From Clostridia bacterium (GTDB lineage Bacteria > Bacillota > Clostridia > Oscillospirales > CAG-272), in contig JAFVTH010000005.1 of NCBI GenBank assembly GCA_017503285.1, positions 1-64,000 on the forward strand: 64,000 nt of DNA. Direction: 5' to 3'. Positions within the stretch are counted from its first letter, which is position 1, and each line of letters opens with the position of its first letter. A program made the position numbers and the translations under genes. The notes beneath the pieces were generated by a model that saw only the letters and a program-made list of their open reading frames with translations, ran no database searches and was not told where the DNA came from. Below are positions 54,101 to 63,874 of the stretch, one piece after another.

Positions 54101-55678
54101 CTATTTAGATGTTTTTTTCTTGAAAATCTTATTGAAAATACGAGCAATATAGCTGTTTATTGCGCTTCTTTCCTGTCGACTGATACCAATAGCATAAGTA
54201 AGACCGGCAAAAACGACAACGATTATAGCTCCTCTTAAAATGATATTAAGCCAGCTGTCGCTTGCAATAAAGTAATTCATCAAGTATCCTGCCCCAGCAG
54301 ACAGCAGCGCAGGAATACTCATTCTCAAATAACAGTCAAGCATAAATTTGCCCATATTAATGTTTAATACCCTGCTATATATGATTAGATATAAAATCAC
54401 TCTTACTGTGTATGCAATAAAAATTGATAAGCAGGCACCAATTACACCATAGTAATGTGTAAGAACAAATGAAAGTCCCACGTTTATCACACCAACTACG
54501 GCAGTAACTATAGCTTGAATATATACCTTTTTCTTTACGATTGCAGCCGTATTGGCAATTTGCAATGCATAATAGAATACACTTGGAATACAAATGAGTA
54601 AAAGTCCCCAATATGCATCTATATCCTGTGGTCCTGTCCAGCGCCTGATAAATGACTCTCCCACTGTAAAGAAGCCCACCACTATCAGTGAATTCAAGCC
54701 AAATTGGAATTTGCCAACCTTCATAAGAAGCGGTGTCAAATCCGCATCTTCACCCTGCTTCTCATACATAGTAGCAATGCGAGGCATAAACATGCCATTT
54801 ATAGCGTTTGTAATTGAATATACATATTGCTCAAGCGTTGTGACAATTCCAAACACGCCTGCAGCTATTGCTCCTGCGGTTACTATTTCAGTTCCTACTA
54901 AAATCTCCTCATATGGAGTTACCATCGTAATTATTGAAGGGGTAATATTTAGTATTAATCTTTGTGCCAAAACTGTTATGGTTGTCCACATAGAAAAGCT
55001 AAAAATTTCCTTATATAAGCCCTTTTCATGACTTTTAAAATTAACCTTAACAGGAGTTGTCTTTCCAATTACTATAAGCTTATATACAATTATAACTAAG
55101 CCTACAACTGCATGGACGGTGACCAAGCCATAAAGCCCACCACCCAACAGAAGAGTAATGATCGTAACGCCAACCAAAAGCACACGATAAATTATATCAG
55201 CAAGCTTTAAGGGTATGTACTTTTCGTAAGCATTAAGAATGCCGTTAAAAGTGACACAAGGAAAATTTATTACAGCAAACAATGCCGATATTATGTAAAT
55301 TACCTTAAATTGCTCTAGTTCGGTCGCTGAAAAATTTGAGTGTATAGTATCTATAAAGAAATACACTACAACCAAGGCAATTAAAATGACCGCGTCTATA
55401 ATCAGATACAGCTTATAAATTGCACCTAAAAAGCTATTGATTTTTTCTTGATTGCCCTCTGCCTTGTATTTTGAAACATATCTTGACACAGCCGTGCTAA
55501 GGCCAAAATCAACTAAAAACAAGGTAATTAAAGAGTTTGCTATGGTGTAAAGTCCAAAGGCACCGTCTCCTATTTGTGCCTTCATCCAAGGGGTATAAAG
55601 CAGCCCTGCAATTAAATTAAGAGCAATAGCAACATAAGACAGTATCGCACCCGCCTTAATTTGACTCTTACCTTTCAT
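54101..55678 (-). CDS. wzx: Wzx-type polysaccharide flippase
   Basis: 525 residues with about fourteen hydrophobic helices, no signal peptide, and the MATE/MOP layout of Wzx proteins (GLYTIANSLITLFLVDFGLS, then a positive TM3-TM4 loop SRYVSKYKAEGNQEK). It moves the lipid-linked repeat unit across the membrane. It overlaps the upstream glycosyltransferase by 11 bp. Confidence 0.92.
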   Translation of the reverse strand: MKGKSQIKAGAILSYVAIALNLIAGLLYTPWMKAQIGDGAFGLYTIANSLITLFLVDFGLSTAVSRYVSKYKAEGNQEKINSFLGAIYKLYLIIDAVILIALVVVYFFIDTIHSNFSATELEQFKVIYIISALFAVINFPCVTFNGILNAYEKYIPLKLADIIYRVLLVGVTIITLLLGGGLYGLVTVHAVVGLVIIVYKLIVIGKTTPVKVNFKSHEKGLYKEIFSFSMWTTITVLAQRLILNITPSIITMVTPYEEILVGTEIVTAGAIAAGVFGIVTTLEQYVYSITNAINGMFMPRIATMYEKQGEDADLTPLLMKVGKFQFGLNSLIVVGFFTVGESFIRRWTGPQDIDAYWGLLLICIPSVFYYALQIANTAAIVKKKVYIQAIVTAVVGVINVGLSFVLTHYYGVIGACLSIFIAYTVRVILYLIIYSRVLNINMGKFMLDCYLRMSIPALLSAGAGYLMNYFIASDSWLNIILRGAIIVVVFAGLTYAIGISRQERSAINSYIARIFNKIFKKKTSK

Positions 55679-56849
55679 TTTTTATCCAATTATCCTTCAT
55701 TTCCTCTGCTTTGCTACAAACGCCGCTTGAACAAGCATTGCTACTTTCTCCGTTTATAACCGCTTCAAAAAGCTTGATAAGCTTGCTGGCAGCGTTTTCC
55801 GGATTCCATTCACTCTTCATTGTTTCGTAAGCATTTTTAGAAAGCGTTTTTCTCATTTCCTTGTCATCTAAAAGTGACCTTACCTTATGGTACAAGTCAT
55901 TTACATTTTCACTTTCATAAACAAGTCCGTTTTGACCGTTTTGAACAAGGAACGGAGTAGCACCTATGGCGTGACTTGTTACCACGGCGCAGGCGCTGTT
56001 CATAGCCTCGTTGAGAACCGCACCCCAGCCCTCATTTCTATCAGAGGTAAAAAGGAACACCTCTGATTTTTCCATATGCTCTCTTACCTCATATGGCTTC
56101 ATTGCGCCTAAAAGCTCAATATAATCATCAAGGTCAAGCCTTTTTATAAGGTCCTGTATTGCCTCGAAGCAAGGACCGATACCTATCATTTTTATCTTGA
56201 AGGAATATCCATCATCCTTTAAGAGCTTGGCAACCTTAACGACAAGCTCCGGATGCTTTAGCTTTATAAACCTTGCAACCCAAATAATTGAGTTTTCTTG
56301 CTTTTCATCTATCAAGGCGTCTATATTGTCATAATGTTTAACCTCTGTAAAATAACCCCACTTATAGCATTTATCTTTAAAAAGTCCAAACTTAGCATAA
56401 TCAGACGCGGTATATGCGCTTGCGCATAACATATGTATCGGACAGCTTGCCGGATTTTTCTTTCTCCATTTTATTAGCCTTGGAAGAAACTTTAGTGGCT
56501 CAATTCCTTTTTTGAGGGGTCTTTCTGAATATCTGAATATCAGCTTTTTTTGTTTTTTTCTTTCCTCGATAAAGGATTCGGGAGCAGAGCCTATAATAAC
56601 AACATCGGCTTCGTTTATTTTCTGCTTGAAAAAGCTCTCTTGCTTATACACGATATCACACGGATAAACATATGAGGGGTATGTATCCAATCCCCAACCG
56701 AGATTTTTTCTTTCCTCTGTCATTTTGCCCGTTTCTAAAAACATATATCCATCGCCCAAATGCTTGAACATTTCATCAGAAAAGGGCTTTTGGTGGTGAT
56801 GAAAATAGTTGGATACAAAAACAACCCTTTTAACGGTTTGCCTTTCCAT
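55668..56849 (-). CDS. GT4-family glycosyltransferase
   Basis: 393 residues, GT-B fold. C-terminal nucleotide-sugar motifs SIIWVARFIKLKHPELVVKV, and NEGWGAVLNEAMNSACAVV carrying the E-x7-E pair of retaining GT4 enzymes. The N-terminal half is divergent. Adds one sugar to the capsule repeat on the cytoplasmic side. It overlaps the preceding transferase gene by 20 bp. Sugar specificity unknown. A cysteine-rich tail (SSNACSSGVCSKAEEM) is unusual. Confidence 0.88.
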   Translation of the reverse strand: MERQTVKRVVFVSNYFHHHQKPFSDEMFKHLGDGYMFLETGKMTEERKNLGWGLDTYPSYVYPCDIVYKQESFFKQKINEADVVIIGSAPESFIEERKKQKKLIFRYSERPLKKGIEPLKFLPRLIKWRKKNPASCPIHMLCASAYTASDYAKFGLFKDKCYKWGYFTEVKHYDNIDALIDEKQENSIIWVARFIKLKHPELVVKVAKLLKDDGYSFKIKMIGIGPCFEAIQDLIKRLDLDDYIELLGAMKPYEVREHMEKSEVFLFTSDRNEGWGAVLNEAMNSACAVVTSHAIGATPFLVQNGQNGLVYESENVNDLYHKVRSLLDDKEMRKTLSKNAYETMKSEWNPENAASKLIKLFEAVINGESSNACSSGVCSKAEEMKDNWIKNER

Positions 56850-58029
56850 ATAGCTCTATATACTCCTTATATTTTTCGTTTTTGTTAAATTGCACAGCCT
56901 GTTCTAAGCAGCTGCTTTGTGTAAATGGCTTATCTGTGCAAATGCGTTTTATCTCTTTTTCCATTTTGTCTATGTCGTTCTTTTCCACAACAACGCCACA
57001 GCTGTCGCTTATACATTCCGGGCTACCACCTGTGTTAAAGGTTATAACAGGTGTGCCACAGGCAAGCGCCTCTACGTTAACAAGCCCAAGCGTTTCCTCT
57101 CTTGTAGGATTTACAAACACGTCCGCCATTGTATATAGCTCTGCAAGCTCCTTTTGGCTGTGTGTTAATGGCAGGGCAATTATACCCTCTGGTAGCGCTT
57201 CTTTAACAGCCTTGCTAACACCAACCAAAACAATTTGATAGCTGCTGTCTAGCCTTTTTGAAAGCTCAACAAACACGTCAAGCCCCTTGCGCTCTCCCCA
57301 TCCAAAAGCAACGCCAAGTACAACGTGCTTATTTTCAATGCCATATTCTTGTCTTAGCCTACTCTCTGTGGGCTTAAACACCTCAAGGTCTATTCCATCC
57401 GGAATAACCACTACAGGATAGTCCTTCAAAAAGGATGCCTTAACGGCGCTTGCAAGCCATTCTGACGGAGTAACTATAGTCAAATTCTTAATGCCTAAAA
57501 ACCACTCTTTTTTATTTTCATGCATTTGCTTTGAATTGTCAAAATTGCACACTGGGTATTTATTATACTGTGGACAATCAAAGCATTCAGCTTTCCATTT
57601 ATCACATTCCACTATATCAAAATATGGACAATGACCCGTAAATGCCCAGCAATCATGCATAGTCCAAACGATTTTTGCACGACTGCTCTTTATATACTCG
57701 AAAAGCAGTGGTAAATTAATATAAAAGCCATGTATATTATGTAAATGTATTACATCCGGGTCAATTTCTTTAAGCTTCCTTATAAGTCTTTTAGTGCCAT
57801 GCTTGGAGTAAAAGCCCTCCTTACCTGTAATAGGGGCTATAAATCTATGCAAGCCGTTTTCCAAATAACTGCCAAAAAAGCTATGATATTGACTTGGTAA
57901 AGTTTGTCTTTTCCAAGCTCTTGAAAATGTATGTGCCTCGTGCCCTTGCTCCCTTGCAAGGTCGGCAATTTGTAGCATTATTTTTCCAGTACTGCCATAA
58001 TGAACGGTATTGATTTCAGCTATTTTCAT
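56830..58029 (-). CDS. GT4-family glycosyltransferase, copy A of a tandem pair
   Basis: 399 residues from ATG 58029, which matches the start of copy B; a GTG at 58035 is better placed for the GGGGAG site and cannot be excluded. GT-B fold with IAEINTVHYGSTGKIMLQIA at the N-terminus, HDCWAFTGHCPYFD and a cysteine cluster (CDKWKAECFDCP), then VAFGWGERKGLDVFVELSKR and REETLGLVNVEALACGTPV. Strikingly alike to the gene at 58057-59247, so the pair arose by duplication. The region after NPTRE has diverged (ETLGLVN against DTYPTVN), which may alter donor choice. Confidence 0.88.
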   Translation of the reverse strand: MKIAEINTVHYGSTGKIMLQIADLAREQGHEAHTFSRAWKRQTLPSQYHSFFGSYLENGLHRFIAPITGKEGFYSKHGTKRLIRKLKEIDPDVIHLHNIHGFYINLPLLFEYIKSSRAKIVWTMHDCWAFTGHCPYFDIVECDKWKAECFDCPQYNKYPVCNFDNSKQMHENKKEWFLGIKNLTIVTPSEWLASAVKASFLKDYPVVVIPDGIDLEVFKPTESRLRQEYGIENKHVVLGVAFGWGERKGLDVFVELSKRLDSSYQIVLVGVSKAVKEALPEGIIALPLTHSQKELAELYTMADVFVNPTREETLGLVNVEALACGTPVITFNTGGSPECISDSCGVVVEKNDIDKMEKEIKRICTDKPFTQSSCLEQAVQFNKNEKYKEYIELYGKANR

Positions 58030-58056
58030 ATGCACATACACTCCCCTTTCTTAAGC

Positions 58057-59247
58057 TTATTTTCCCTCGTACAGATTTATATAATCCTTAAACCTATCTG
58101 ATTTGTTAAATTGATTTTCGGCAATTTGGCGCAGGCTGCTATTCTTGCCATTCTGACAAGCTTTCTTTATTTCCTCTTCAAATGCGGATATATCGTTTTT
58201 AGGAACAACCGCACCACAGCCCTCTCCTACAATTTCGGGGCTACCACCTGTTTTGAAGGTAACAACCGGTGTGCCACAGGCAATCGCTTCCATATTAACT
58301 GTTGGATAGGTGTCCTCTCTTGTAGGATTTGCCAGCACATCAGCCACTGAATATAGCTCTGCCAGCTCCCGCTGGTTTTGCGTGCGATGGATTGATATTA
58401 TATTTTCGGGTAGCATTTTATCCACATTGTCGTCTGTACCAACAAGAACGATTTGATAACTACTGCCCAGCCTTTTTGAAAGCTCAACAAACACATCAAG
58501 TCCCTTACGCGCTCCCCAACCAAAGGCAACACCGAGCACAATATATTTATCCTCTATGCCATGGTTTTTCTTAAAGTCGCTGATGCAGGGCTTAAATATA
58601 TCAAGGTCTATACCGTTATTTATTACCTTAACCGGATATTCACCAAGGAATGACTCCTTAACTCTATCGGCAAGCCACCTTGATGGGGTTACAATTGTCA
58701 AGTCCTTAACACCCAAAAACCATTCCTTTTTTCTTTGGAACATTTTTTTAGAGTTATCAAAATATGATTTTGGATATGCTCTATATATAGGGCAATCAAA
58801 GCAACCACTTTTGTATTTTTCACAGCCTATCATATCGAAATGCGAACAATGTCCGGTAAAGGACCAACAATCGTGCAGAGTCCATATTACCCTTGCAGAG
58901 ATTGTTTTCAAGTAGCCAAACAGCAAAGGGAGATTAATATAAAAGCCGTGCAAATTATGCAGGTGTACTACGTCCGGTTCAATTTCCTTAAGCCACTTTA
59001 TAAGCTTTTTTGTACCAGCTTTTGAATACATACATTCGTTGCCCGTAATCGGAGCTACAAATCTATGTATGCCGTTTTCTAAATAACTGCCAAAAAAGGT
59101 ATGATGCTCATTTGGCAAGGCTTGTCCACTCCATGCGCGAGAAAAGGTATATGCCTCGTGCCCCTGCTCCCTTGCAAGGTCTGCAATTTGGAGCATGATT
59201 TTTCCCGTACTGCCGTAGTGAACAGTATTAATTTCAACTATTTTCAT
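58057..59247 (-). CDS. GT4-family glycosyltransferase, copy B of a tandem pair
   Basis: 396 residues. Same architecture as copy A: IVEINTVHYGSTGKIMLQIA, HDCWSFTGHCSHFD, cysteines in CEKYKSGCFDCP that may bind zinc, VAFGWGARKGLDVFVELSKR and TREDTYPTVNMEAIACGTPV. The DTYPTVNMEA form is the commoner one in colanic-acid-type transferases, so this copy is the likelier ancestor. Its start codon overlaps the polymerase stop (ATGA). The two copies may add like sugars at two positions of the repeat unit. Confidence 0.9.
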   Translation of the reverse strand: MKIVEINTVHYGSTGKIMLQIADLAREQGHEAYTFSRAWSGQALPNEHHTFFGSYLENGIHRFVAPITGNECMYSKAGTKKLIKWLKEIEPDVVHLHNLHGFYINLPLLFGYLKTISARVIWTLHDCWSFTGHCSHFDMIGCEKYKSGCFDCPIYRAYPKSYFDNSKKMFQRKKEWFLGVKDLTIVTPSRWLADRVKESFLGEYPVKVINNGIDLDIFKPCISDFKKNHGIEDKYIVLGVAFGWGARKGLDVFVELSKRLGSSYQIVLVGTDDNVDKMLPENIISIHRTQNQRELAELYSVADVLANPTREDTYPTVNMEAIACGTPVVTFKTGGSPEIVGEGCGAVVPKNDISAFEEEIKKACQNGKNSSLRQIAENQFNKSDRFKDYINLYEGK

Positions 59248-60431
59248 AAGCCTTCACTTTCCAGCGCCTCTTGTCTATTCTTAAGATATCCTGATGCAAG
59301 AGCATGAATTACAATAAGTGCCATAATAATAATCGGATATCCGGAGAACACCGGCTCAAGAAGCATCTGTATTAGCATAGACAAATACATGGATATAAAC
59401 AAAATATCAATTGGCTTTTTGTCCTTAATCTTGATGAGTGAAACAATATTTTTTATGAAGTAGTAGGTCATCAAGATAAGTCCAAAGAATGCAATTATAC
59501 CATAACGGTCATGACCCTCTTGAATATAATTGTGTGGGGTTGTATCCGTTTGCTCCGAAACGCCTCCTCCGCCCCAAAGATGCTCAAACATATGCTCTGC
59601 ATGCTCTTTGTTAATCTCCCAACGAGAGGTTTCTGTTCCTTCCTCCTCAAAGCGCTCAAAAAGCGGACTTTCAAGAAGCATTGTTCTGATTCCAAATGCG
59701 TCAGTAAAGTAGATGACAAATATAGCACACACAAGGAGCATTAGCGCAACAACCGACTTTATTGATGCATGTCCCTTCAAGCTAATTAAGTTAATTGAAT
59801 ACATTACCACAAAGAGAATTATGGAAAGAATAATAGGTGTTCTTGTTGCCGTGTCTATGTTTACAAGAAACATAATTATTAAGGATGCTATAGCCAATAG
59901 CTTTAGCCAAATCTTTCTTTGGCAGAAAACTGCGTAAAAGCTATAGCCGATAACTACAGCAGAAAGCAAGCCTACAAGAGTTACCGCAGCCTCCTCCCCT
60001 GTCCAAGGGCTATAAATAATTCTTTGCCAGTCCGGTGTATCAATGTTAAGGTTATATACGTATGTGTATACTATGAAGAACGCAAAGCCTGCAAAGATTG
60101 AGAAAATTGTCCTCTTTATAAACTTAATCTTGTTTGTTGCACAGGCAAAGCCATTATAGAAAAGCAAGTACAAAAGCATAAAGTTTAGAACCTTTATAGC
60201 TTCATTAATACCATAGTGCATAAGGGCAGTAACCATCATAGCCAAGGATGTTATAGCTATAACTGCAAAGCTTCTATCCACTCTCAGGCTTGAATTAATC
60301 ATAAAAAAGCCTATAAGAGCGCATACCAAAAACACTATACTTCCTCTACCTAAAAAGTTCATACAGGAAAGAGCTATCAAAGCGTATAGTAATATTGAAT
60401 TTTCAATCTTTCCTCTTATACTGATTCCCAT
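59244..60431 (-). CDS. wzy: Wzy-type polysaccharide polymerase
   Basis: 395 residues with about ten hydrophobic helices and one large outer loop (about 270-320) holding DTTPHNYIQEGHDRYG, the HN(Y/x)-type signature of O-antigen polymerase/ligase proteins. It joins repeat units on the outer face. Overlaps the next transferase gene by 4 bp. Confidence 0.85.
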   Translation of the reverse strand: MGISIRGKIENSILLYALIALSCMNFLGRGSIVFLVCALIGFFMINSSLRVDRSFAVIAITSLAMMVTALMHYGINEAIKVLNFMLLYLLFYNGFACATNKIKFIKRTIFSIFAGFAFFIVYTYVYNLNIDTPDWQRIIYSPWTGEEAAVTLVGLLSAVVIGYSFYAVFCQRKIWLKLLAIASLIIMFLVNIDTATRTPIILSIILFVVMYSINLISLKGHASIKSVVALMLLVCAIFVIYFTDAFGIRTMLLESPLFERFEEEGTETSRWEINKEHAEHMFEHLWGGGGVSEQTDTTPHNYIQEGHDRYGIIAFFGLILMTYYFIKNIVSLIKIKDKKPIDILFISMYLSMLIQMLLEPVFSGYPIIIMALIVIHALASGYLKNRQEALESEGL

Positions 60432-60446
60432 TATGTCTCCGTTTCC

Positions 60447-61733
60447 TTACTTTGCCAAATTGCTTGTATAATTTGCGAGTGTGTTTTTTATCATTTGACA
60501 GTTTGTTTTGCTGTCGTGGTTCTTTTTTGCAAGCGCAAGGGCGTTTGCCACGATCTGCTTGCGTTTATTTTCGTTTTCTATAAGCTCCTTAAGGCCTGCC
60601 TCAAGGTCTTTTTTATCTGTTATACAAAATGCTGCATCGTTTTCATTAAGATACTCTATTGATGCAATTTCCTTAGGTCCATATGCCAAAATCGGCGTGC
60701 CTGAGGCAAGCGAGTCTGCAATCTTTGTAGACACAGAATATGCCACGCTTTTTCTTGTCCCCTCATCAAAGGATTCTGTATGGATAACTGCCAAGGAGCT
60801 ACCCATTACTCTAAGTACCTCATCAGCCCCGATTTTACCATGGAATTTTATTCCGTTTTCCTCGGTTAGATCAGCAAGAATCTCAGGTCTTGACTCGGCA
60901 GAATAAACGTCTATATACTCCGGCTTACCAGCGCAGTCAAGAGCCTTTAATGCTCTGCCCATATCTATTAGCTGCTCGTTTCTCTTGTAGCCTAGATTGC
61001 CAATATATGATATTGCGTTTGTTTTTTCATACACAAGCGGCTCGCTAATTGTTGACGGCGTGCAAAGCGTATGATAAGGCTTTTTGAAAAGCGCGCCATA
61101 GTCCTTGCCCATTTTTTCGCAAATTGGATATATACAGCTTGCATAGTCCATTGTCCTTTTTACGTGCTTCATAAAGCGCTTATGCTCAGCCTTGCCACCA
61201 AGCTTCTTTTCATTTTTGTTGAAAAGGTAGTAGTCATCCATACAAGAAACAACCAAGGGTATTTCCTTGTATTTTGCAAGCTCATATGCAATATCGTAAA
61301 TAAAGTAGTAGTCGCCTGAAGCCAAAAAGATTACATCCGGATTAAACTCGTCCACCCAATTAAGAAGCTTTTTTGTCTTCCACTTACCCATTTTCCACCA
61401 AAGGTTACGGCAAAAATATGTAAATGGAGTTCTTTTTCTTGCCCTTTGGTAAAGCTTGGCAGTTGTACCTGTATCGGTCCTTGCTTCATTACGGTCTCTT
61501 TGTATGTGCTCCTCGGTGAAAATAGTGCCTGTTTTTCTTGTGAAAATAGACTTTATCATTTCCTTGTCGGTTATACGATAGTAATTATGACAAGCATCAC
61601 TTGTTGGCACCTCGCTATGCACATAAAGCTGAGCTATATCTTTTGTATTCCAGCCTCTAAAATACGAAGACAGGGTCTTACCCATATTTGAGGTCCTTGA
61701 AAACACATTGTGGCTTATCACCAAAATATTCAT
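60447..61733 (-). CDS. GT4-like glycosyltransferase
   Basis: 428 residues. GT-B fold with an N-terminal ISHNVFSRTSNMGKTLSSYF, central VVSCMDDYYLFN and C-terminal SYIGNLGYKRNEQLIDMG and KIADSLASGTPILAYGPKEI. The typical E-x7-E pair is replaced by a weaker pattern, so catalytic detail is uncertain. Overlaps the upstream gene by 4 bp. Sugar unknown. Confidence 0.82.
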   Translation of the reverse strand: MNILVISHNVFSRTSNMGKTLSSYFRGWNTKDIAQLYVHSEVPTSDACHNYYRITDKEMIKSIFTRKTGTIFTEEHIQRDRNEARTDTGTTAKLYQRARKRTPFTYFCRNLWWKMGKWKTKKLLNWVDEFNPDVIFLASGDYYFIYDIAYELAKYKEIPLVVSCMDDYYLFNKNEKKLGGKAEHKRFMKHVKRTMDYASCIYPICEKMGKDYGALFKKPYHTLCTPSTISEPLVYEKTNAISYIGNLGYKRNEQLIDMGRALKALDCAGKPEYIDVYSAESRPEILADLTEENGIKFHGKIGADEVLRVMGSSLAVIHTESFDEGTRKSVAYSVSTKIADSLASGTPILAYGPKEIASIEYLNENDAAFCITDKKDLEAGLKELIENENKRKQIVANALALAKKNHDSKTNCQMIKNTLANYTSNLAK

Positions 61734-62944
61734 TTATTTTCTGTTAGCCTTTCAATTTCTTCGATCAATTTCGGATATGTTTTTTGCCTATCAAAATATT
61801 TTTCAAACATAGCAAGTGAATTTTGTCTCATGCTTTGACGCAGCGAGTTATCGTTGTAAAGCTTACAAATCGCTTCTGCAACCATATCTACATTTCCATT
61901 TTCTACATTTATTCCTGCTTGATTTTCTTCAAGAAGCCTTCTATATTCCTCGCTATTTTGAGTATTGACAACCGGCGTTCCTGCCGCTGCGTAATCAGAC
62001 ACCTTGTTGATAATAGATGATACAGACTTTCCAACAATAGGGTTAACAGCCACATCGCACTCCTTGAGGGTGCACATCATTTCGCCATATTCAAGAAGGC
62101 CGGTAAATACACAGTTAACGCCCTTTGATATGCCATACTCCTCATATTCGTTTTTCAAAACACCGTCACCCATAACATAAAACACTATGTTGTCAATGTT
62201 TTTGTCTTTTTTAAGATTAGAAAGTGCATCTATCACTAGTTTTATGTCATAACTATGCCCTAGCGCGCCTACATATCCAACCCAAAACTCATTTTCCGGC
62301 TTAACAACTCGCTTACCGGCAACCTTTTCTTCAACCAAAAGGCTATCTGTTCCTATGTAAATGCTGAGGCCATGACAATCTTCATTGCTCTTTTTACCAA
62401 ACGCAACATATGTATCAGAAACAGCCATTATAGTGTCAGCACGGCTATAAATACGCTCCGCCTGCTTTTTCATAGGATAAAACAATATATCAGAAACAAC
62501 AGGAATATCAAGAGCCATTTTGAATGCCTCCGGCCATAGGTCCTGAATATCAACAATTACAGGAATGTTGTTTTCCCTTGCATATTTAGTTGTATAATCT
62601 GCCACAGACAAGGATGGAACTGAAACTATGATTACATCAGGCTTTTCTTGCGTGCTAAGATATTTTTGCACATTCTTTCCAAACTGCTTATAGCTGCTTA
62701 TTCCTTTCAAAGAAATATTTTTTTTGTATCCCTTCTCGTAGCAAAGAGTTGTCTTATAGGGAAGCGTATCTAAGCCTAACTCCTCTACCCTTCGTTGAGA
62801 TTTTTTCAGATGACAAAATGTAGAGGTAACTACCTCTAAATCATATTTCTCACACAGCATATCCGCAAAGCTACGATATCTACTACTAGCTTTCTCGGAT
62901 TCAAAATGCCAATAATTAGCAACTAATAAAACCTTTTTCTTCAT
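61730..62944 (-). CDS. GT4-family glycosyltransferase (WbuB-like)
   Basis: 404 residues. N-terminal LVANYWHFESEKASSRYRSF and IVDIQDLWPEAFKMALDIP are typical of the WbuB-like group often found beside UDP-L-FucNAc genes, where it adds L-FucNAc. C-terminal VGYVGALGHSYDIKLVIDAL and AAAGTPVVNTQNSEEYRRLL. Assigning L-FucNAc as the sugar is inference from the group and from capE-capF-capG downstream. Confidence 0.85.
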   Translation of the reverse strand: MKKKVLLVANYWHFESEKASSRYRSFADMLCEKYDLEVVTSTFCHLKKSQRRVEELGLDTLPYKTTLCYEKGYKKNISLKGISSYKQFGKNVQKYLSTQEKPDVIIVSVPSLSVADYTTKYARENNIPVIVDIQDLWPEAFKMALDIPVVSDILFYPMKKQAERIYSRADTIMAVSDTYVAFGKKSNEDCHGLSIYIGTDSLLVEEKVAGKRVVKPENEFWVGYVGALGHSYDIKLVIDALSNLKKDKNIDNIVFYVMGDGVLKNEYEEYGISKGVNCVFTGLLEYGEMMCTLKECDVAVNPIVGKSVSSIINKVSDYAAAGTPVVNTQNSEEYRRLLEENQAGINVENGNVDMVAEAICKLYNDNSLRQSMRQNSLAMFEKYFDRQKTYPKLIEEIERLTENK

Positions 62945-62957
62945 TACCTCTCCTGCT

Positions 62958-63854
62958 TTATACTCTGCTTATAAAATCAAAAATCACTTTGAAAAGTCTT
63001 TCGTTATTTTCCTCTCCGACAAACGAATTATGGGGGGTGATTATAACATTTTTCTTTTCCCATATCTTACTACTCTCGTCAAGCGGCTCTTGCTCAAACA
63101 CATCTAAAACCGCGCCACCGAGAATTGTATCAAGTGCTATTTCAAGGGCTTTTTCATCTACAATCGCACCACGCGAAATATTTACAAGTATAGCTCCCTT
63201 TTTCATAAAGGAAAATCTTTCTTTGTCAAAAAGATATTTCGTTTGCTGTGTTAACGGAAGGGTAAGCACTACAATATCTGCGCAAGAAAGTAGCTTGTCT
63301 ATATGCTCAATACTGTGTATGTGCCCAAACAGCTCGTCTTCTTTTTCGTGCAAATCTACACCCACGACGTTACAGCCAAACGCCTTAAAGCGCTTTGCAC
63401 ATTCACCGCCCACATTGCCTGCACCTATAATGCAAACATTTTTAGCATATAACTCTGCTAACCCTCTGTCTTTTTCCCAAATATGCTTCTTTTGGTTATC
63501 AACGAAGCTTGAAAGGTGCTTGTAAAGATATAAAACTCCGGAAACGGCATATTCCGCCATTGGAATGCTATAAACGCCTTTGGCGTTGTTTATCTTTATT
63601 CCATGAGCTTTTACGTGGTTCATCGGAACTCTGTCATAGCCAGCGCTGGTAAGCTGTATAAATTTTAAGCTTGCAAATTGCTCAATAGAATGATGCAAAA
63701 AAAGCCCATTACAAATCACACCATCAACCTTATCAGGTCGGATAGGTATATCTCCCTTTTCGTCCGGCATAAAATACACATCAAAGCCCAAGTCCTTGAT
63801 TTCTTCTATCTGCTGTGTAGTGTGTTTCCATGCTCCAGTTATTAAAAGCCTCAT
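62958..63854 (-). CDS. D-2-hydroxyacid dehydrogenase-like protein
   Basis: 298 residues. NAD domain with VCIIGAGNVGGECAKRF, catalytic arginine in NISRGAIVDE, glutamate in DVFEQEPLD and histidine in TPHNSF: the complete set of D-2-hydroxyacid dehydrogenases. It is shorter at the N-terminus than 3-phosphoglycerate dehydrogenase. An oxidoreductase of this kind is unusual in a capsule operon; it might make or reduce a hydroxyacid substituent (for example lactyl-type) for the glycan. That is inference. 13 bp before the next transferase. Confidence 0.85.
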   Translation of the reverse strand: MRLLITGAWKHTTQQIEEIKDLGFDVYFMPDEKGDIPIRPDKVDGVICNGLFLHHSIEQFASLKFIQLTSAGYDRVPMNHVKAHGIKINNAKGVYSIPMAEYAVSGVLYLYKHLSSFVDNQKKHIWEKDRGLAELYAKNVCIIGAGNVGGECAKRFKAFGCNVVGVDLHEKEDELFGHIHSIEHIDKLLSCADIVVLTLPLTQQTKYLFDKERFSFMKKGAILVNISRGAIVDEKALEIALDTILGGAVLDVFEQEPLDESSKIWEKKNVIITPHNSFVGEENNERLFKVIFDFISRV

Positions 63855-63874
63855 TATCTTCTCCGTATAGTAAG

